NCBI RefSeq assembly: GCF_013778325.1
Contig: NZ_JACEIB010000003.1
Location: forward strand, 1 to 64,000
Source: Sphingomonas chungangi
Lineage (GTDB): Bacteria > Pseudomonadota > Alphaproteobacteria > Sphingomonadales > Sphingomonadaceae
Direction of reading: 5' to 3'
Length of the DNA stretch: 64,000 nucleotides
Within the stretch, counting starts at the first letter, position 1. Each line of letters begins with the position of its first letter. Shown here in pieces: positions 10,159-19,313 of the stretch. The notes under the pieces were generated by a model. It had not been told where the DNA came from. It saw only the letters and a list, made by a program, of their open reading frames with translations, and did not search any database. A program made the position numbers and the translations under genes.

Positions 10159-10986
10159 CTACAGCCGGTGCCGCGCCACCTCCGGCAGCAGGATCCGCTC
10201 AATCGCCTTGGCCACGCCATCCTCGTCGTTCGATGCGCTGACCCAATCCGCTTCGGTGGTCACTGCCACCGGCGCCTGGCCCATCGCTATCGCGATGCCG
10301 GCGCGCTTGAGCATCGGGATGTCGTTGGGCATGTCGCCGATCGCCGCCGTTTCCTCCAGCGACACGCCGATCGCGGCGCACAGCGCGACGATGCCGTCGC
10401 CCTTGTTGGCGAGCGGGTGGGTGATGTCGCAATAATAGGTCTGCGAGCAGGAGATCTCAGCATCGCCGCCGATCGCGGCCTTGCTGTCCGCCTCCAGCTT
10501 GGCGATCAGGCCCTTGTCGTCGCTGACGCCGACGATCTTGTCGATCCGTCCGTGGAGCGACTCCCAGTCGCCGTCCAGCACCGGATCGACCATCGCCGAC
10601 TTCACCTCGTGCGGCACGTGCGGGTTGGTCGCGTCGTCCGCGAACCATTTCCCGTCCGCGAACACCCACAGCGAGGCGCCGCTCGCACGGATGACCTCGT
10701 AGGCCTTGCGGCTGGCATCCGCCGAGAGATGGCGCGCGGTGAGGATGTCGCCCGAGGGCATCACCAGCGTCCCGCCGTTGAACGCCCCGAGCGGCGCCGT
10801 CAGCCCGAGCGCCTTGGCCAGCGGCAGGATACCCGATGGCGGCCGCGCGCTGATCAGCGTCATGTGGACCGTGGCATGTTCCAGCCGCTTCGCCGCATCG
10901 ATCGTGGCCTCGGCGAGCGTCTTGTCGTGGCGGACCAGCGTGCCGTCGACGTCGGAAACCAACAGACGGATAAGGCGGTCACTCAT
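10159..10986 (-). CDS. Cof-type HAD hydrolase
   Basis: A 275-residue haloacid dehalogenase-superfamily phosphatase of the Cof (IIB) subclass. The nucleophile motif DVDGTLV is at the N-terminus, motif II is in TLISARPPSG, the cap lies about residues 85-190, and the Mg-binding motif IV is GDMPNDIPML. Such enzymes hydrolyse sugar phosphates or flavin and pyridoxal phosphates. Its ATG overlaps the zwf stop in the sequence ATGA, so it is translationally coupled and is the last gene of the sugar-phosphate island. A role in removing a pathway by-product is a reasonable inference; the substrate is not readable from sequence. Confidence 0.85.
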   Translation of the reverse strand: MSDRLIRLLVSDVDGTLVRHDKTLAEATIDAAKRLEHATVHMTLISARPPSGILPLAKALGLTAPLGAFNGGTLVMPSGDILTARHLSADASRKAYEVIRASGASLWVFADGKWFADDATNPHVPHEVKSAMVDPVLDGDWESLHGRIDKIVGVSDDKGLIAKLEADSKAAIGGDAEISCSQTYYCDITHPLANKGDGIVALCAAIGVSLEETAAIGDMPNDIPMLKRAGIAIAMGQAPVAVTTEADWVSASNDEDGVAKAIERILLPEVARHRL

Positions 10987-12470
10987 GCGACCGGATGCCA
11001 TGTGCGGCCGTCGCGCTCGAGCAGCGCGTCCGCGCCCGCCGGCCCCTCCGAACCGGCCTCGTAATCCTCCGGCTCGCCGCCTTTGTCCCATGCGTTGAGG
11101 ATCGGCTGGACGATCTGCCAGCCACGCTCCACCTGATCGGCGCGCTGGAACAGCGACTGGTCGCCGATCAGCACGTCGTAGAGCAGGGTCTCGTAGCCTG
11201 TGCGGTGGCCGAGATCGAAATTGTCGGCATAGCGGAAGGCCATGCAGACCTCCTTGGTGTCGACCACGGGGCCGGGCACCTTGGCGTTGAAATGCAGATC
11301 CAGCCCCTCGTTGGGCTGGATCTGGATGACCAGCTTGTTGGGCGGGATCTTGGAGATGTCGGTGTTGCGGAACATGGCGAGCGCGATCGGCTTGAACTGG
11401 ATCACGATCTCGGTGTCCCGAGCCGCCAACGCCTTGCCGGTGCGCAGGTAGAAGGGCACGCCCGCCCAGCGCCAGCTGTCGACCATCAGCTTCATCGCGA
11501 CATAGGTCTCGGTGGTGCTGCCCTTCGCGACGTCGGCCGCCTTGAGATAGGGCACCACCTTCTTGCCGGCGATCGTGCCGCCGGCGTAGCGGCCGCGCAC
11601 CGCATCGACCTTCGCTTCCTTCGGCGTGGGAACGCGGACCGCCTGCAGCAACTTCACCTTCTCGTTGCGCACGGCTTCCGCGTCGAAGCTGTTGGGCGGC
11701 TCCATGCCGACCATGGCGAGCAGCTGGAAGAGGTGGTTGGGCACCATGTCTCGCATCGCGCCGGTGGCATCGTAGAAGGCGCCGCGCGTGCCGACATCCA
11801 CCGTCTCGGCGGCGGTGATCTCGACATGATCGATGTAGCGCGCGTTCCACACCGCCTCGAGGAAGGCGTTGCCGAAGCGCGCGACCATGATGTTCTGCAC
11901 CGTTTCCTTGCCGAGGAAATGGTCGATGCGGAAGATCTGCGTCTCGTCCATCACCGACAGCAAGGTCTTGTTGAGCGCCTTGGCGGAGGCCAGATCATGG
12001 CCGAACGGCTTCTCGACGACGACGCGGCGGAAGCCCTCGGTTTCCTTGAGCAGCCCTGCTTTCGCGAGGCTCTGCGCTACGGGTCCGAAGAAGCTGGCGG
12101 CGGTGGCGAGGTAGAAGGCGACATTGCCGGAGAGCTGCTTCGCCAGCCCCTCGAAGGTGGCGGGATCGTCGAATTCGCCCTGATAATAACTGAGTTTCTT
12201 GCAGCGCGTCGCCCACGCCGTCTTGGTGGGCTTGTCGGCAAGATCGAGATGCTCTTCGAGCTCCTTCTCGAACTGCGCGTCCGGACCCCGGCTGACGACC
12301 ACGATCGAGAGATCGGCGCCGATCAGCCCGTCGCGCGTCAGGTTGACCAGCGCCGGCGTCAGCAGGCGGCGCGACAGATCGCCGACGCCGCCGAAGATCA
12401 CGAGGGTGGCCGCCGGCGCCGGCTCGCCGGCCTTGACCGTCTTGGGCGCCTTCTTCCGCGCTTTCAGCAT
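10983..12470 (-). CDS. zwf: Glucose-6-phosphate 1-dehydrogenase
   Basis: A 495-residue enzyme that oxidises glucose-6-phosphate to 6-phosphogluconolactone with NAD(P)+, the entry to the oxidative pentose phosphate and Entner-Doudoroff routes. The nucleotide-binding segment is IFGGVGDLSRR, the active-site signature is RIDHFLGKETVQN (His and Lys), and VVVEKPFGHD is also diagnostic. Translation starts at [11 protein letters not shown], whose ATG shares a base with the gnd stop (TAATG), so coupling to gnd is tight. The frame remains open upstream inside gnd, but that extension is antiframe noise. No 6-phosphogluconolactonase gene is present beside it. Confidence 0.96.
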   Translation of the reverse strand: MLKARKKAPKTVKAGEPAPAATLVIFGGVGDLSRRLLTPALVNLTRDGLIGADLSIVVVSRGPDAQFEKELEEHLDLADKPTKTAWATRCKKLSYYQGEFDDPATFEGLAKQLSGNVAFYLATAASFFGPVAQSLAKAGLLKETEGFRRVVVEKPFGHDLASAKALNKTLLSVMDETQIFRIDHFLGKETVQNIMVARFGNAFLEAVWNARYIDHVEITAAETVDVGTRGAFYDATGAMRDMVPNHLFQLLAMVGMEPPNSFDAEAVRNEKVKLLQAVRVPTPKEAKVDAVRGRYAGGTIAGKKVVPYLKAADVAKGSTTETYVAMKLMVDSWRWAGVPFYLRTGKALAARDTEIVIQFKPIALAMFRNTDISKIPPNKLVIQIQPNEGLDLHFNAKVPGPVVDTKEVCMAFRYADNFDLGHRTGYETLLYDVLIGDQSLFQRADQVERGWQIVQPILNAWDKGGEPEDYEAGSEGPAGADALLERDGRTWHPVA

Positions 12471-13447
12471 TATTGCGGCATTTCGACGTGGCCGCCGAAA
12501 CCATGCCGCATGGCCGAAAGCAGCTTGTCGCCGAACGTATTGTCGCTGCGCGAGCGGTAGCGGGCGAAGAGCGCGGCCGAAAGGACGTAGGCGGGCACAG
12601 CCTCTTCCATCGCCGCGTCGATCGTCCACTGGCCTTCGCCGCTGTCGGCGACCTTGCCGGTATATTCGGTGAGGTCGTGATTCTCGTAGAGCGCGTCCGC
12701 CGCCAGATCGAGCAGCCAGGAAGAGATCACCGATCCGCGCCGCCACACCTCGGCGATGTCGGGCATGTTGAGTTCGAAGCGCTGGTCCTCGGGCAGGTGA
12801 TCGCCATTCTTGGTCTTCAGCACGTCGAAGCCCTCGGCATAGGCGGCCATGATGCCGTATTCGATGCCGTTGTGGACCATCTTGACGAAGTGGCCCGCGC
12901 CCGCCGGCCCGGCGTGGATATAGCCCTTTTCGGGGCGGGTCGGCTCGCCGTCGCGGCCGGTGGTGCGGGTGATCGTGCCGACTCCGGGCGCCAGTGCTTC
13001 GAAGATCGGATCCAGCCGATCGACCTGCTGCTTCGGCCCGCCGATCATCATGCAGAAGCCGCGCTCCAGACCCCACACGCCGCCCGAGGTGCCGACGTCG
13101 ACATAGTGGATGCCTTTGGGTTCCAGCGTTTTGGCGCGGCGCATGTCGTCCTTATAGAAGGTGTTGCCGCCGTCGATGATCGTGTCGCCCTGCTCCAGCA
13201 GGCCGGAGAGCGTTTCGATCGTATCCTCGGTGATCTTGCCGGCGGGCAGCATCACCCAAACGGCGCGGGGCTTGTCGAGCTTGGACACCATGTCCTGCAG
13301 CGAGGAGCTGCCCTTGGCCCCGGCGCTGACGATATCGGCGACCGCCTTCTCAGCCTGATCGTAGACCACGGTTTTGTGGCCATGTTCCATCAGGCGCTTG
13401 GCGATGCCGCCGCCCATCCGGCCGAGGCCGACGATGCCGATCTGCAT
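12470..13447 (-). CDS. gnd: 6-phosphogluconate dehydrogenase, decarboxylating (short form)
   Basis: A 325-residue enzyme that converts 6-phosphogluconate to ribulose-5-phosphate and CO2. The Rossmann motif is [16 protein letters not shown], with [10 protein letters not shown] and [12 protein letters not shown] following, and the catalytic Lys lies in [14 protein letters not shown]. The length fits the short GndA/YqeC-like class rather than the 470-residue E. coli form. This class is often NAD-linked, which is inference here. It lies between the transaldolase-isomerase fusion (30 bases upstream) and zwf (TAATG overlap). Confidence 0.94.
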   Translation of the reverse strand: MQIGIVGLGRMGGGIAKRLMEHGHKTVVYDQAEKAVADIVSAGAKGSSSLQDMVSKLDKPRAVWVMLPAGKITEDTIETLSGLLEQGDTIIDGGNTFYKDDMRRAKTLEPKGIHYVDVGTSGGVWGLERGFCMMIGGPKQQVDRLDPIFEALAPGVGTITRTTGRDGEPTRPEKGYIHAGPAGAGHFVKMVHNGIEYGIMAAYAEGFDVLKTKNGDHLPEDQRFELNMPDIAEVWRRGSVISSWLLDLAADALYENHDLTEYTGKVADSGEGQWTIDAAMEEAVPAYVLSAALFARYRSRSDNTFGDKLLSAMRHGFGGHVEMPQ

Positions 13448-13477
13448 TTGGGGATTACTCCAGGTTAAGCTTGGCCA

Positions 13478-16318
13478 TTACGCCTTGGTTGCCGCCTCCA
13501 ACGCGCGGGCAAGCGCCTCGGGGCCGGATTTCTCGTCCTTCAGGTGGACGCGCAGCACGCGCTGGCCGCGGCTGGCCAGCACGTCCATGTCGCCGCGCGC
13601 CTGCGCGAGCTGAACGGTGCCGAACGAGGCGCGGTTGCCGGGGATGGCGATATCCTGCGACGGCTCGCGCGTGATCGTCAGGAAGATGCCTTCCTTCGGG
13701 CCGCCCTTGTACGCCTGGCCGGTCGAGTGGAGGAAGCGCGGGCCGAAGCCGGCGACGGTCGCGATCGTCTTGGCGTCGCGCACATCGACGCGCATCGCCT
13801 CGATCGCCGCCTCGTGGGCCTCGTTGCGCTCGATATAGGCGAGGAAGCCGAAATAATCGCCGGCGTTCGCGGTCGAGAGATGCGCCTTGAGGATCGCCGC
13901 CGCATCGCCGCCCTCGATCTTGGCGGGCGCGTAGAAAGCGAAATCATTATCCTTGAAGAAGGCCGTCTCGGGCTTGAGGCTACCCGATTTCTCATACTCG
14001 CCGATCAGCTCGCGCGTCTGGATCTTGGCGTCCTCGACATCGGGCTGGTCGAACGGATCGATGCCGATGATCGCGCCGGCGACGGCGGTCGCGACCTCCC
14101 AGCGGACGAACTCCTGCCCGATATCCTCCTTCTTCGCGAGCTTGATCGTCACGATCGGCTGGCCGCTCGCCTGCAGCGCATCCAGCTTCGCATGATCCGC
14201 CGACATCTCGTCACCATCGAGGTGGAGATGCACGAACAGGCGATCGTCGCCATAGTCGGCCGGCTCGCCGAGCGGCTCCAGATCGACCGGCACGATGCCC
14301 TTGCCCTGCTTGCCGGTGCTCTCGGCGATCAGCTGCTCCAGCCAGCTGCCGAACGGCTTGAGCGAGGGCGAGGGGACCAAAGTCAGCTTGTCGCGGCCGG
14401 CGACGGCGGCGGCGCCTATGATCGCGCCCAGCTCGAAGCCGGGGTTCGCGGCGGGCGGCGCGTCGGGGCCGACGGAGTGTGTCATCACCTTCACGACATC
14501 GAAGAAGCCGGCGACGTCGATGCCGATCGCGGCCGACGGCACCATGCCGAACACGGAGAGCACCGAATAGCGCCCGCCGATCGTCGGATCGCCGTAGAAG
14601 ATGTGGGCGAAGCCGTCCTTCTTGGCCGCCGCCTCCAGCTTCGAGCCGGGATCGGTCACGGCGACGAAGCGCCCGCCCGCCTTGCCCTCGCCGACCGCCT
14701 GCTCGCAGCGCGCGAAGAAGTAAGCGCGCAGCAGCTCGGGCTCCATCGTCGAGCCCGATTTGGAGGAGACGATGAAGAGCGTGTTGGCCGGATCGATCGA
14801 ATCCGCGACGGTCGCGACCTGCCCCGGATCGGTGCTGTCGAGCGCGTGCAGCCTCGGCGAACCGCCGCCCAGGATCAGCCCCATCACCTCTGGCCCGAGG
14901 CTGGAACCGCCCATGCCGAGCAGCACGACATCCTTGTATTTCTTGGCTTCCTGCGTGAGCGATTGCAGCGCGGCGATGTCCACCTGCTTGCCCTCGGCGG
15001 CGGGCAGCCAGCCGAGCCACTTGCCCTCGTCGCCGCCGGTCCACATCGAGGCGTCGTGCGCCCAGAGCTTGCGCGCCCAGCCTTCGGAGCGCGCTTTCTC
15101 GATCGCGTCCTTCACGTTCGCATCGAGATCGGCGGGCAGGTCGGCCTGGATCGTATCCAGCTTGCCTTCGAGCAGCTTGCCGCGCTTCGCGGCGATCGCG
15201 CCGTAGAGCGCATCGGCTGCATCGGCGAAGGACTTCACGCCGTCCTTCACCAACTGCGCGGTGACGCCGTCGAGATCGAGACCCAGTTTCTCCGCCGTCG
15301 CCAACACCTTCTCGGCATCGTCGATATCGGCGACGAGGCTGTTCGACGTCTCGCCATGATCGCGGAAGGCGTCCATCGTTGCGGGCGGCATGGTGTTGAC
15401 CGTGTCGCGGCCGATCAACGTCTCGACATAGAGGACGTCCGAATAGGCCTTGTCCTTGGTGCCGGTCGACGCCCAGAGCAGGCGCTGCGGCTGCGCGCCC
15501 TTCTCGGCGAGCGCGCGCCAGCGGGCCGAGCCCGACACTTCCAGATAATGCTGGTAGGCCAGCTTGGCGTTGGCGATGGCGACCTTGCCGCGGATCGCCT
15601 TGGCCTCGTCGGTGCCGAGCGCGTCGATCTTCTTGTCGATCATGCCGTCGATGCGGCTGACGAAGAAGCTGGCGACCGAGGCGATGCGGTCGATCGCCTC
15701 GCCCTTGGCGACACGCGCCTCCAGTCCCGAAATATAGGCCTCCAGCACCTTCTTGTAGGCATCGAGCGAGAAGAGCAGGGTGACGTTGATGTTCACGCCC
15801 GCCTCGATCGCATCGTGGATGGCGGGGACGCCCGGATCGGTGCCGGGGATCTTGATCATCAGGTTGGGCCGGTTCACCTCGCCCCACAGCCGCTTGGCGG
15901 CGGCGAGCGTCGTTTCGGTCTCCATCGCGAGGTAGGGCGACACCTCCATCGAGACGTAGCCGTCCTTCGCGTCGAGGCGATCATAGACCGGCCTCAGGGT
16001 ATCGCAGGCATCCTGGATGTCCTTGATCGCCAGCGCCTCGTAGGTGCCCTCGACGGTGCGGGGATCGCCCTCGACCTCGGCCTTCAGCTGCGCGTCATAG
16101 GCGTCGCCATGGCCCATCGCCTTCTCGAAGATCGAGGGGTTGGAGGTGACGCCGGTGAGGCCATCCTCCTCGACCAATTTCTTGAGGCCGCCCTCGGCCA
16201 TGAACTTGCGGTCGATGAAATCGAGCCACACGGCCTGTCCGGCGGCTTCGAGTGTCTGCAGTCGGTTCATGGTTCCTGCTTCCTGTTCGCGGACGGCTTC
16301 GAGCTGATCGTCGGACAT
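13478..16318 (-). CDS. tal-pgi: Bifunctional transaldolase / glucose-6-phosphate isomerase
   Basis: One 946-residue polypeptide carrying two enzymes. The N-terminal transaldolase (about residues 15-380) has TSNPSIFEKAMG and NLMIKIPGTDPG, with probable Schiff-base Lys156. The C-terminal phosphoglucose isomerase (about 395-946) has GGSSLGPEVMG, the sugar-phosphate loop SKSGSTMEPELLRAYF, and PFDQPDVEDAK. The two parts join without a stop or frame break. The fusion couples the non-oxidative pentose phosphate branch to fructose-6-phosphate/glucose-6-phosphate interconversion, returning carbon to zwf. The family is known from some actinobacteria, cyanobacteria and alphaproteobacteria. MNRLQTLEAA at 16270 is an alternative start. 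Confidence 0.95.
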   Translation of the reverse strand: MSDDQLEAVREQEAGTMNRLQTLEAAGQAVWLDFIDRKFMAEGGLKKLVEEDGLTGVTSNPSIFEKAMGHGDAYDAQLKAEVEGDPRTVEGTYEALAIKDIQDACDTLRPVYDRLDAKDGYVSMEVSPYLAMETETTLAAAKRLWGEVNRPNLMIKIPGTDPGVPAIHDAIEAGVNINVTLLFSLDAYKKVLEAYISGLEARVAKGEAIDRIASVASFFVSRIDGMIDKKIDALGTDEAKAIRGKVAIANAKLAYQHYLEVSGSARWRALAEKGAQPQRLLWASTGTKDKAYSDVLYVETLIGRDTVNTMPPATMDAFRDHGETSNSLVADIDDAEKVLATAEKLGLDLDGVTAQLVKDGVKSFADAADALYGAIAAKRGKLLEGKLDTIQADLPADLDANVKDAIEKARSEGWARKLWAHDASMWTGGDEGKWLGWLPAAEGKQVDIAALQSLTQEAKKYKDVVLLGMGGSSLGPEVMGLILGGGSPRLHALDSTDPGQVATVADSIDPANTLFIVSSKSGSTMEPELLRAYFFARCEQAVGEGKAGGRFVAVTDPGSKLEAAAKKDGFAHIFYGDPTIGGRYSVLSVFGMVPSAAIGIDVAGFFDVVKVMTHSVGPDAPPAANPGFELGAIIGAAAVAGRDKLTLVPSPSLKPFGSWLEQLIAESTGKQGKGIVPVDLEPLGEPADYGDDRLFVHLHLDGDEMSADHAKLDALQASGQPIVTIKLAKKEDIGQEFVRWEVATAVAGAIIGIDPFDQPDVEDAKIQTRELIGEYEKSGSLKPETAFFKDNDFAFYAPAKIEGGDAAAILKAHLSTANAGDYFGFLAYIERNEAHEAAIEAMRVDVRDAKTIATVAGFGPRFLHSTGQAYKGGPKEGIFLTITREPSQDIAIPGNRASFGTVQLAQARGDMDVLASRGQRVLRVHLKDEKSGPEALARALEAATKA

Positions 16319-16351
16319 GTCGATCTCCTCAATTCTCCACTCGACCCCACT

Positions 16352-16434
16352 CCGTTCGCACTGAGCGTAGTCGAAGTGCGGGCCTCAAGCGCGGCGCCTG
16401 CTGCCCGTCCTTCGACTTCGCTCAGGACGAACGG
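16352..16434. repeat. Dispersed inverted repeat, short form (copy 3)
   Basis: An 83-base element from CCGTTCGCACTGAGC to CTCAGGACGAACGG, with GTAGTCGAAG facing CTTCGACTTCGC. It interrupts the otherwise tight tkt to tal-pgi junction. Confidence 0.85.
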
Positions 16435-16456
16435 GGAGGGATCGGTGAGGCCATGT

Positions 16457-18541
16457 TCATCCCATCACTTCGCGCGCCACCTTGACGACATTGTCGAGGG
16501 TGAAGCCGAATTTCTTCTGCAGGTCGGCGAGCGGGGCGGAGGCGCCGAAGGTCGCCATCGTCACCGTCTTGCCCTTCAAGCCGACATAGCGATCCCAGCC
16601 GAATTCGGCGCCCTGCTCGATCGCGACGCGCGCCTCGACCGACGGGGGCAGCACGCTGTCCTTGTAGGCCTGGTCCTGCTTCTCGAAGAGGTGGAAGCTC
16701 GGCATCGACACGACGCGAACCTTCTTGCCGCCTTCGGACAGCGCCTCGGCCGCCTTCGCGGCGAGGCCCAGTTCGGTGCCGGTGGCGATCAGGATGAGGT
16801 CGGGCTTGCCGCCATCCTCCTTGGTCAGCACATAGCCGCCCTTGAGCGTGCCCTCGGCCGAATTGTAGCGCGAGCGATCGAGCGTCGGCATCGCCTGGCG
16901 CGAGAAGACCAGCACGGTCGGCGTGTGGACGCTCTCCAGCGCCGCCTTCCACGCATAGGCCACCTCGTTGGCGTCGCCGGGGCGGATCGTGTCGAGGTTG
17001 GGCATCGCGCGCAGCGAAGCGAGGTGCTCGATCGGCTGGTGGGTCGGGCCGTCCTCGCCGACGCCGATCGAGTCATGCGTGAAGACGAAGATCGTCGGAA
17101 TGCGCATGATCGCGGCGAGGCGCAGCGTCGGGCGCATGTAATCGGAGAAGACGAAGAAGGTGCCGGTGTAGGCGCGCAGGTAGCTGAGCGCCATGCCGTT
17201 GGCGGCGGCGCCCATGCCGTGCTCGCGGATGCCGAAATGGAGGTTGCGGCCGCCATAGCTGTGCGCCTCGAACGAACCGGCATCCTTGATGTCGGTCTTG
17301 GTCGAGGGCGCGAGATCGGCGGCGCCGCCGACCAGCCATGGCACCGACGGCGCGATCGCGTTCAGCACCTTGCCGCCCGCCTCGCGGCTGGCCATGCCCT
17401 TCTCGTCGGCGTCGAAATGGGGAAGCGCCTTGTCCCAGCCCTCCGGCAGCTTGCCGGCGAGCATCGTGTCGAGCTCCTTGCCGAGATCGGGGTGCGCCTC
17501 GCGATACTTGGCGACCATCGCCTCCCACTTTTCGCGGGTCGGCGCGTTCTTCGCCATGGCATCTTCAAAATGCTGCTTGGCTTCCGGCGGCACGCGGAAG
17601 CTCTCGTCCTCGGGCCAGCCATAGCTCTTCTTGGCGCCGCGGATCTCTTCCTCGCCCGGCGCGTCGGAGTGGGCCTTGTGGGTGCCGGCGCGGGTCGGGA
17701 AGCCGATGCCGATCACCGAGCGGACCTCGATGAAGGTCGGCTTGTCGGTGGTCGCCTTGAACGTCTCGATCGCCTTGGCGAACGCGACGGTGTCCTCGGC
17801 GTCGTCGATCAGGATGGTGTTCCAGCCATAGGCCTTGAAGCGCTCGATGACATTCTCGTCGAAGGCGAGCTGCGTGCTGCCCTCGATCGTGATGTCATTC
17901 GAATCATAGACCCAGCAGAGGTTCGACAGCTTGAGGTGGCCAGCGATCGACGCCGCCTCCGAGGCCACGCCCTCCATCATGTCGCCGTCCGACGAGAAGA
18001 CGTAGGTGTCGTGGTTGAAGATCTCGAAGCCGTCGCGGTTGAAGTGGCTGGCGAGCCAGCGCTCGGCGATCGCGAAGCCGACCGAGTTGCCGCAGCCGGC
18101 GCCCAGCGGGCCGGTCGTGGTCTCGACGCCGGTGGTGTCGTGATATTCGGGATGCCCCGGCGTCTTCGAGCCGATCTGGCGGAAATTCTTGATGTCGTCG
18201 AGGCTGACGGCGGGGTTGCCGGTCGGTTTGCCATGCTCGTCCACCTCGATCGTGCCCGAGAGGTGCAGCAGCGAGTAGAGCAGCATCGAGGCATGGCCGA
18301 CCGAGAGAATGAACCGGTCACGGTTCGGCCAGAGCGGCGCCTTCGGATCGTACCGCAGGAACTTCGTCCACAGCGTCTCGGCGATCGGCGCCAGCGACAT
18401 CGGCGTACCGGGGTGGCCGCTATTCGCTTTTTGCACCGCGTCCATGGCGAGGCAGCGGATCGTGTCGATCGCCAGCCGGTCGATCGAGCCGTCCTCGACG
18501 ACGTGCGTGGAAGGTCGGGTGGCGGTATCGGTGTCGGTCAT
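16457..18541 (-). CDS. tkt: Transketolase
   Basis: A 694-residue thiamine-diphosphate enzyme that moves two-carbon units between sugar phosphates. The N-terminal domain has ANSGHPGTPMSLAP and the ThDP-binding GDGDMMEGVASEAAS-like segment SSDGDMMEGV; the central domain has GIREHGMGAAANG and DSIGVGEDGPTHQPIEHLA, all diagnostic for bacterial transketolase. The C-terminal domain ends with LDNVVKVAREVMG. It lies between rpiA and the tal-pgi fusion, all on the minus strand, and should share their transcript unless the repeat downstream terminates it. Confidence 0.97.
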   Translation of the reverse strand: MTDTDTATRPSTHVVEDGSIDRLAIDTIRCLAMDAVQKANSGHPGTPMSLAPIAETLWTKFLRYDPKAPLWPNRDRFILSVGHASMLLYSLLHLSGTIEVDEHGKPTGNPAVSLDDIKNFRQIGSKTPGHPEYHDTTGVETTTGPLGAGCGNSVGFAIAERWLASHFNRDGFEIFNHDTYVFSSDGDMMEGVASEAASIAGHLKLSNLCWVYDSNDITIEGSTQLAFDENVIERFKAYGWNTILIDDAEDTVAFAKAIETFKATTDKPTFIEVRSVIGIGFPTRAGTHKAHSDAPGEEEIRGAKKSYGWPEDESFRVPPEAKQHFEDAMAKNAPTREKWEAMVAKYREAHPDLGKELDTMLAGKLPEGWDKALPHFDADEKGMASREAGGKVLNAIAPSVPWLVGGAADLAPSTKTDIKDAGSFEAHSYGGRNLHFGIREHGMGAAANGMALSYLRAYTGTFFVFSDYMRPTLRLAAIMRIPTIFVFTHDSIGVGEDGPTHQPIEHLASLRAMPNLDTIRPGDANEVAYAWKAALESVHTPTVLVFSRQAMPTLDRSRYNSAEGTLKGGYVLTKEDGGKPDLILIATGTELGLAAKAAEALSEGGKKVRVVSMPSFHLFEKQDQAYKDSVLPPSVEARVAIEQGAEFGWDRYVGLKGKTVTMATFGASAPLADLQKKFGFTLDNVVKVAREVMG

Positions 18542-18631
18542 TGGGTCGAGTCCCCGGGGTTCGCAAAGATGCGCGCGCTCTGCCGCCGAGAACGGCCGGG
18601 CGCAAGCACCGGTTCCGTAGATACTTGGGTG

Positions 18632-19300
18632 TCAGTCGTGCCGTTCGCGGCGCGCCACACTCGTTTCGTCGCCGATATAGAGCGCATCGATCTCGGAAAG
18701 AAAGAGGCCGTGGCCGAGCAGCCCCGGAATCGCGTCGAGCGTGCGGGCGAGGCCTTCCGGATCAACGATCGGGCCGAAGGCGCAGTCGATGAGGAGGTTG
18801 CCCTGATCGCTGGGTGCGGGACGAATGACAGGATCGCCGCCGAGGCAGCGGATCGCGCCTTCCACATAGGCGCGCGCGAAGGACAACACTTCGATGGGGA
18901 GGGCGCGCGACAACGTCTCGACCGGTTTGGAGGCGTCGACGATGCAGATCATCCGTGTCGCCGCGCTGGCGACGATCTTCTCGCGCAGCATCGCTCCGCC
19001 GCCGCCCTTGATGGCGCGGAACAGGGGATCGATCTCGTCGGCCCCGTCGATGCACAGATCGACCGCCGCGAGATCGTCGAAGGCGAGGAAGGGGATGCCC
19101 GCCGCGCGCGCCGCCGCCTCGGTGGCGAGCGAGGTGCCGGCGGCGGTGATCGTCAGGCCCTCTTCGGCGATACGCCGGCCGAGCCCGGAAATGGCGAAGG
19201 CCGCCGTGCTGCCGGTGCCGAGGCCGACCAGCATCCCGCTGGTCACTTCGGCGATGGCGGCCTCGGCGGCCTTGCGCTTGGATATGTCTCCGGTCGTCAT
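18632..19300 (-). CDS. rpiA: Ribose-5-phosphate isomerase A
   Basis: A 222-residue enzyme interconverting ribulose-5-phosphate and ribose-5-phosphate. GLGTGSTAAFAI binds phosphate, DGADEIDP contains the acidic catalytic residues and KGGGGAMLREKIVA completes the active site. The start MTTGDISKRKAAEAA at 19300 fits the family; the frame is open further upstream but that part is a low-complexity shadow of mucR. It is the first gene of the pentose phosphate island and lies 90 bases before tkt, and 13 bases after the mucR stop codon on the same strand. Confidence 0.95.
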   Translation of the reverse strand: MTTGDISKRKAAEAAIAEVTSGMLVGLGTGSTAAFAISGLGRRIAEEGLTITAAGTSLATEAAARAAGIPFLAFDDLAAVDLCIDGADEIDPLFRAIKGGGGAMLREKIVASAATRMICIVDASKPVETLSRALPIEVLSFARAYVEGAIRCLGGDPVIRPAPSDQGNLLIDCAFGPIVDPEGLARTLDAIPGLLGHGLFLSEIDALYIGDETSVARRERHD

Positions 19301-19313
19301 GACCGGAGGCTTA

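Noticed and set aside
10983-13076. A 697-codon frame suggesting a fused gnd-zwf protein
   Set aside because: The upstream part is an out-of-frame read of gnd; the zwf protein begins naturally at MLKARKK and overlaps the gnd stop as TAATG.
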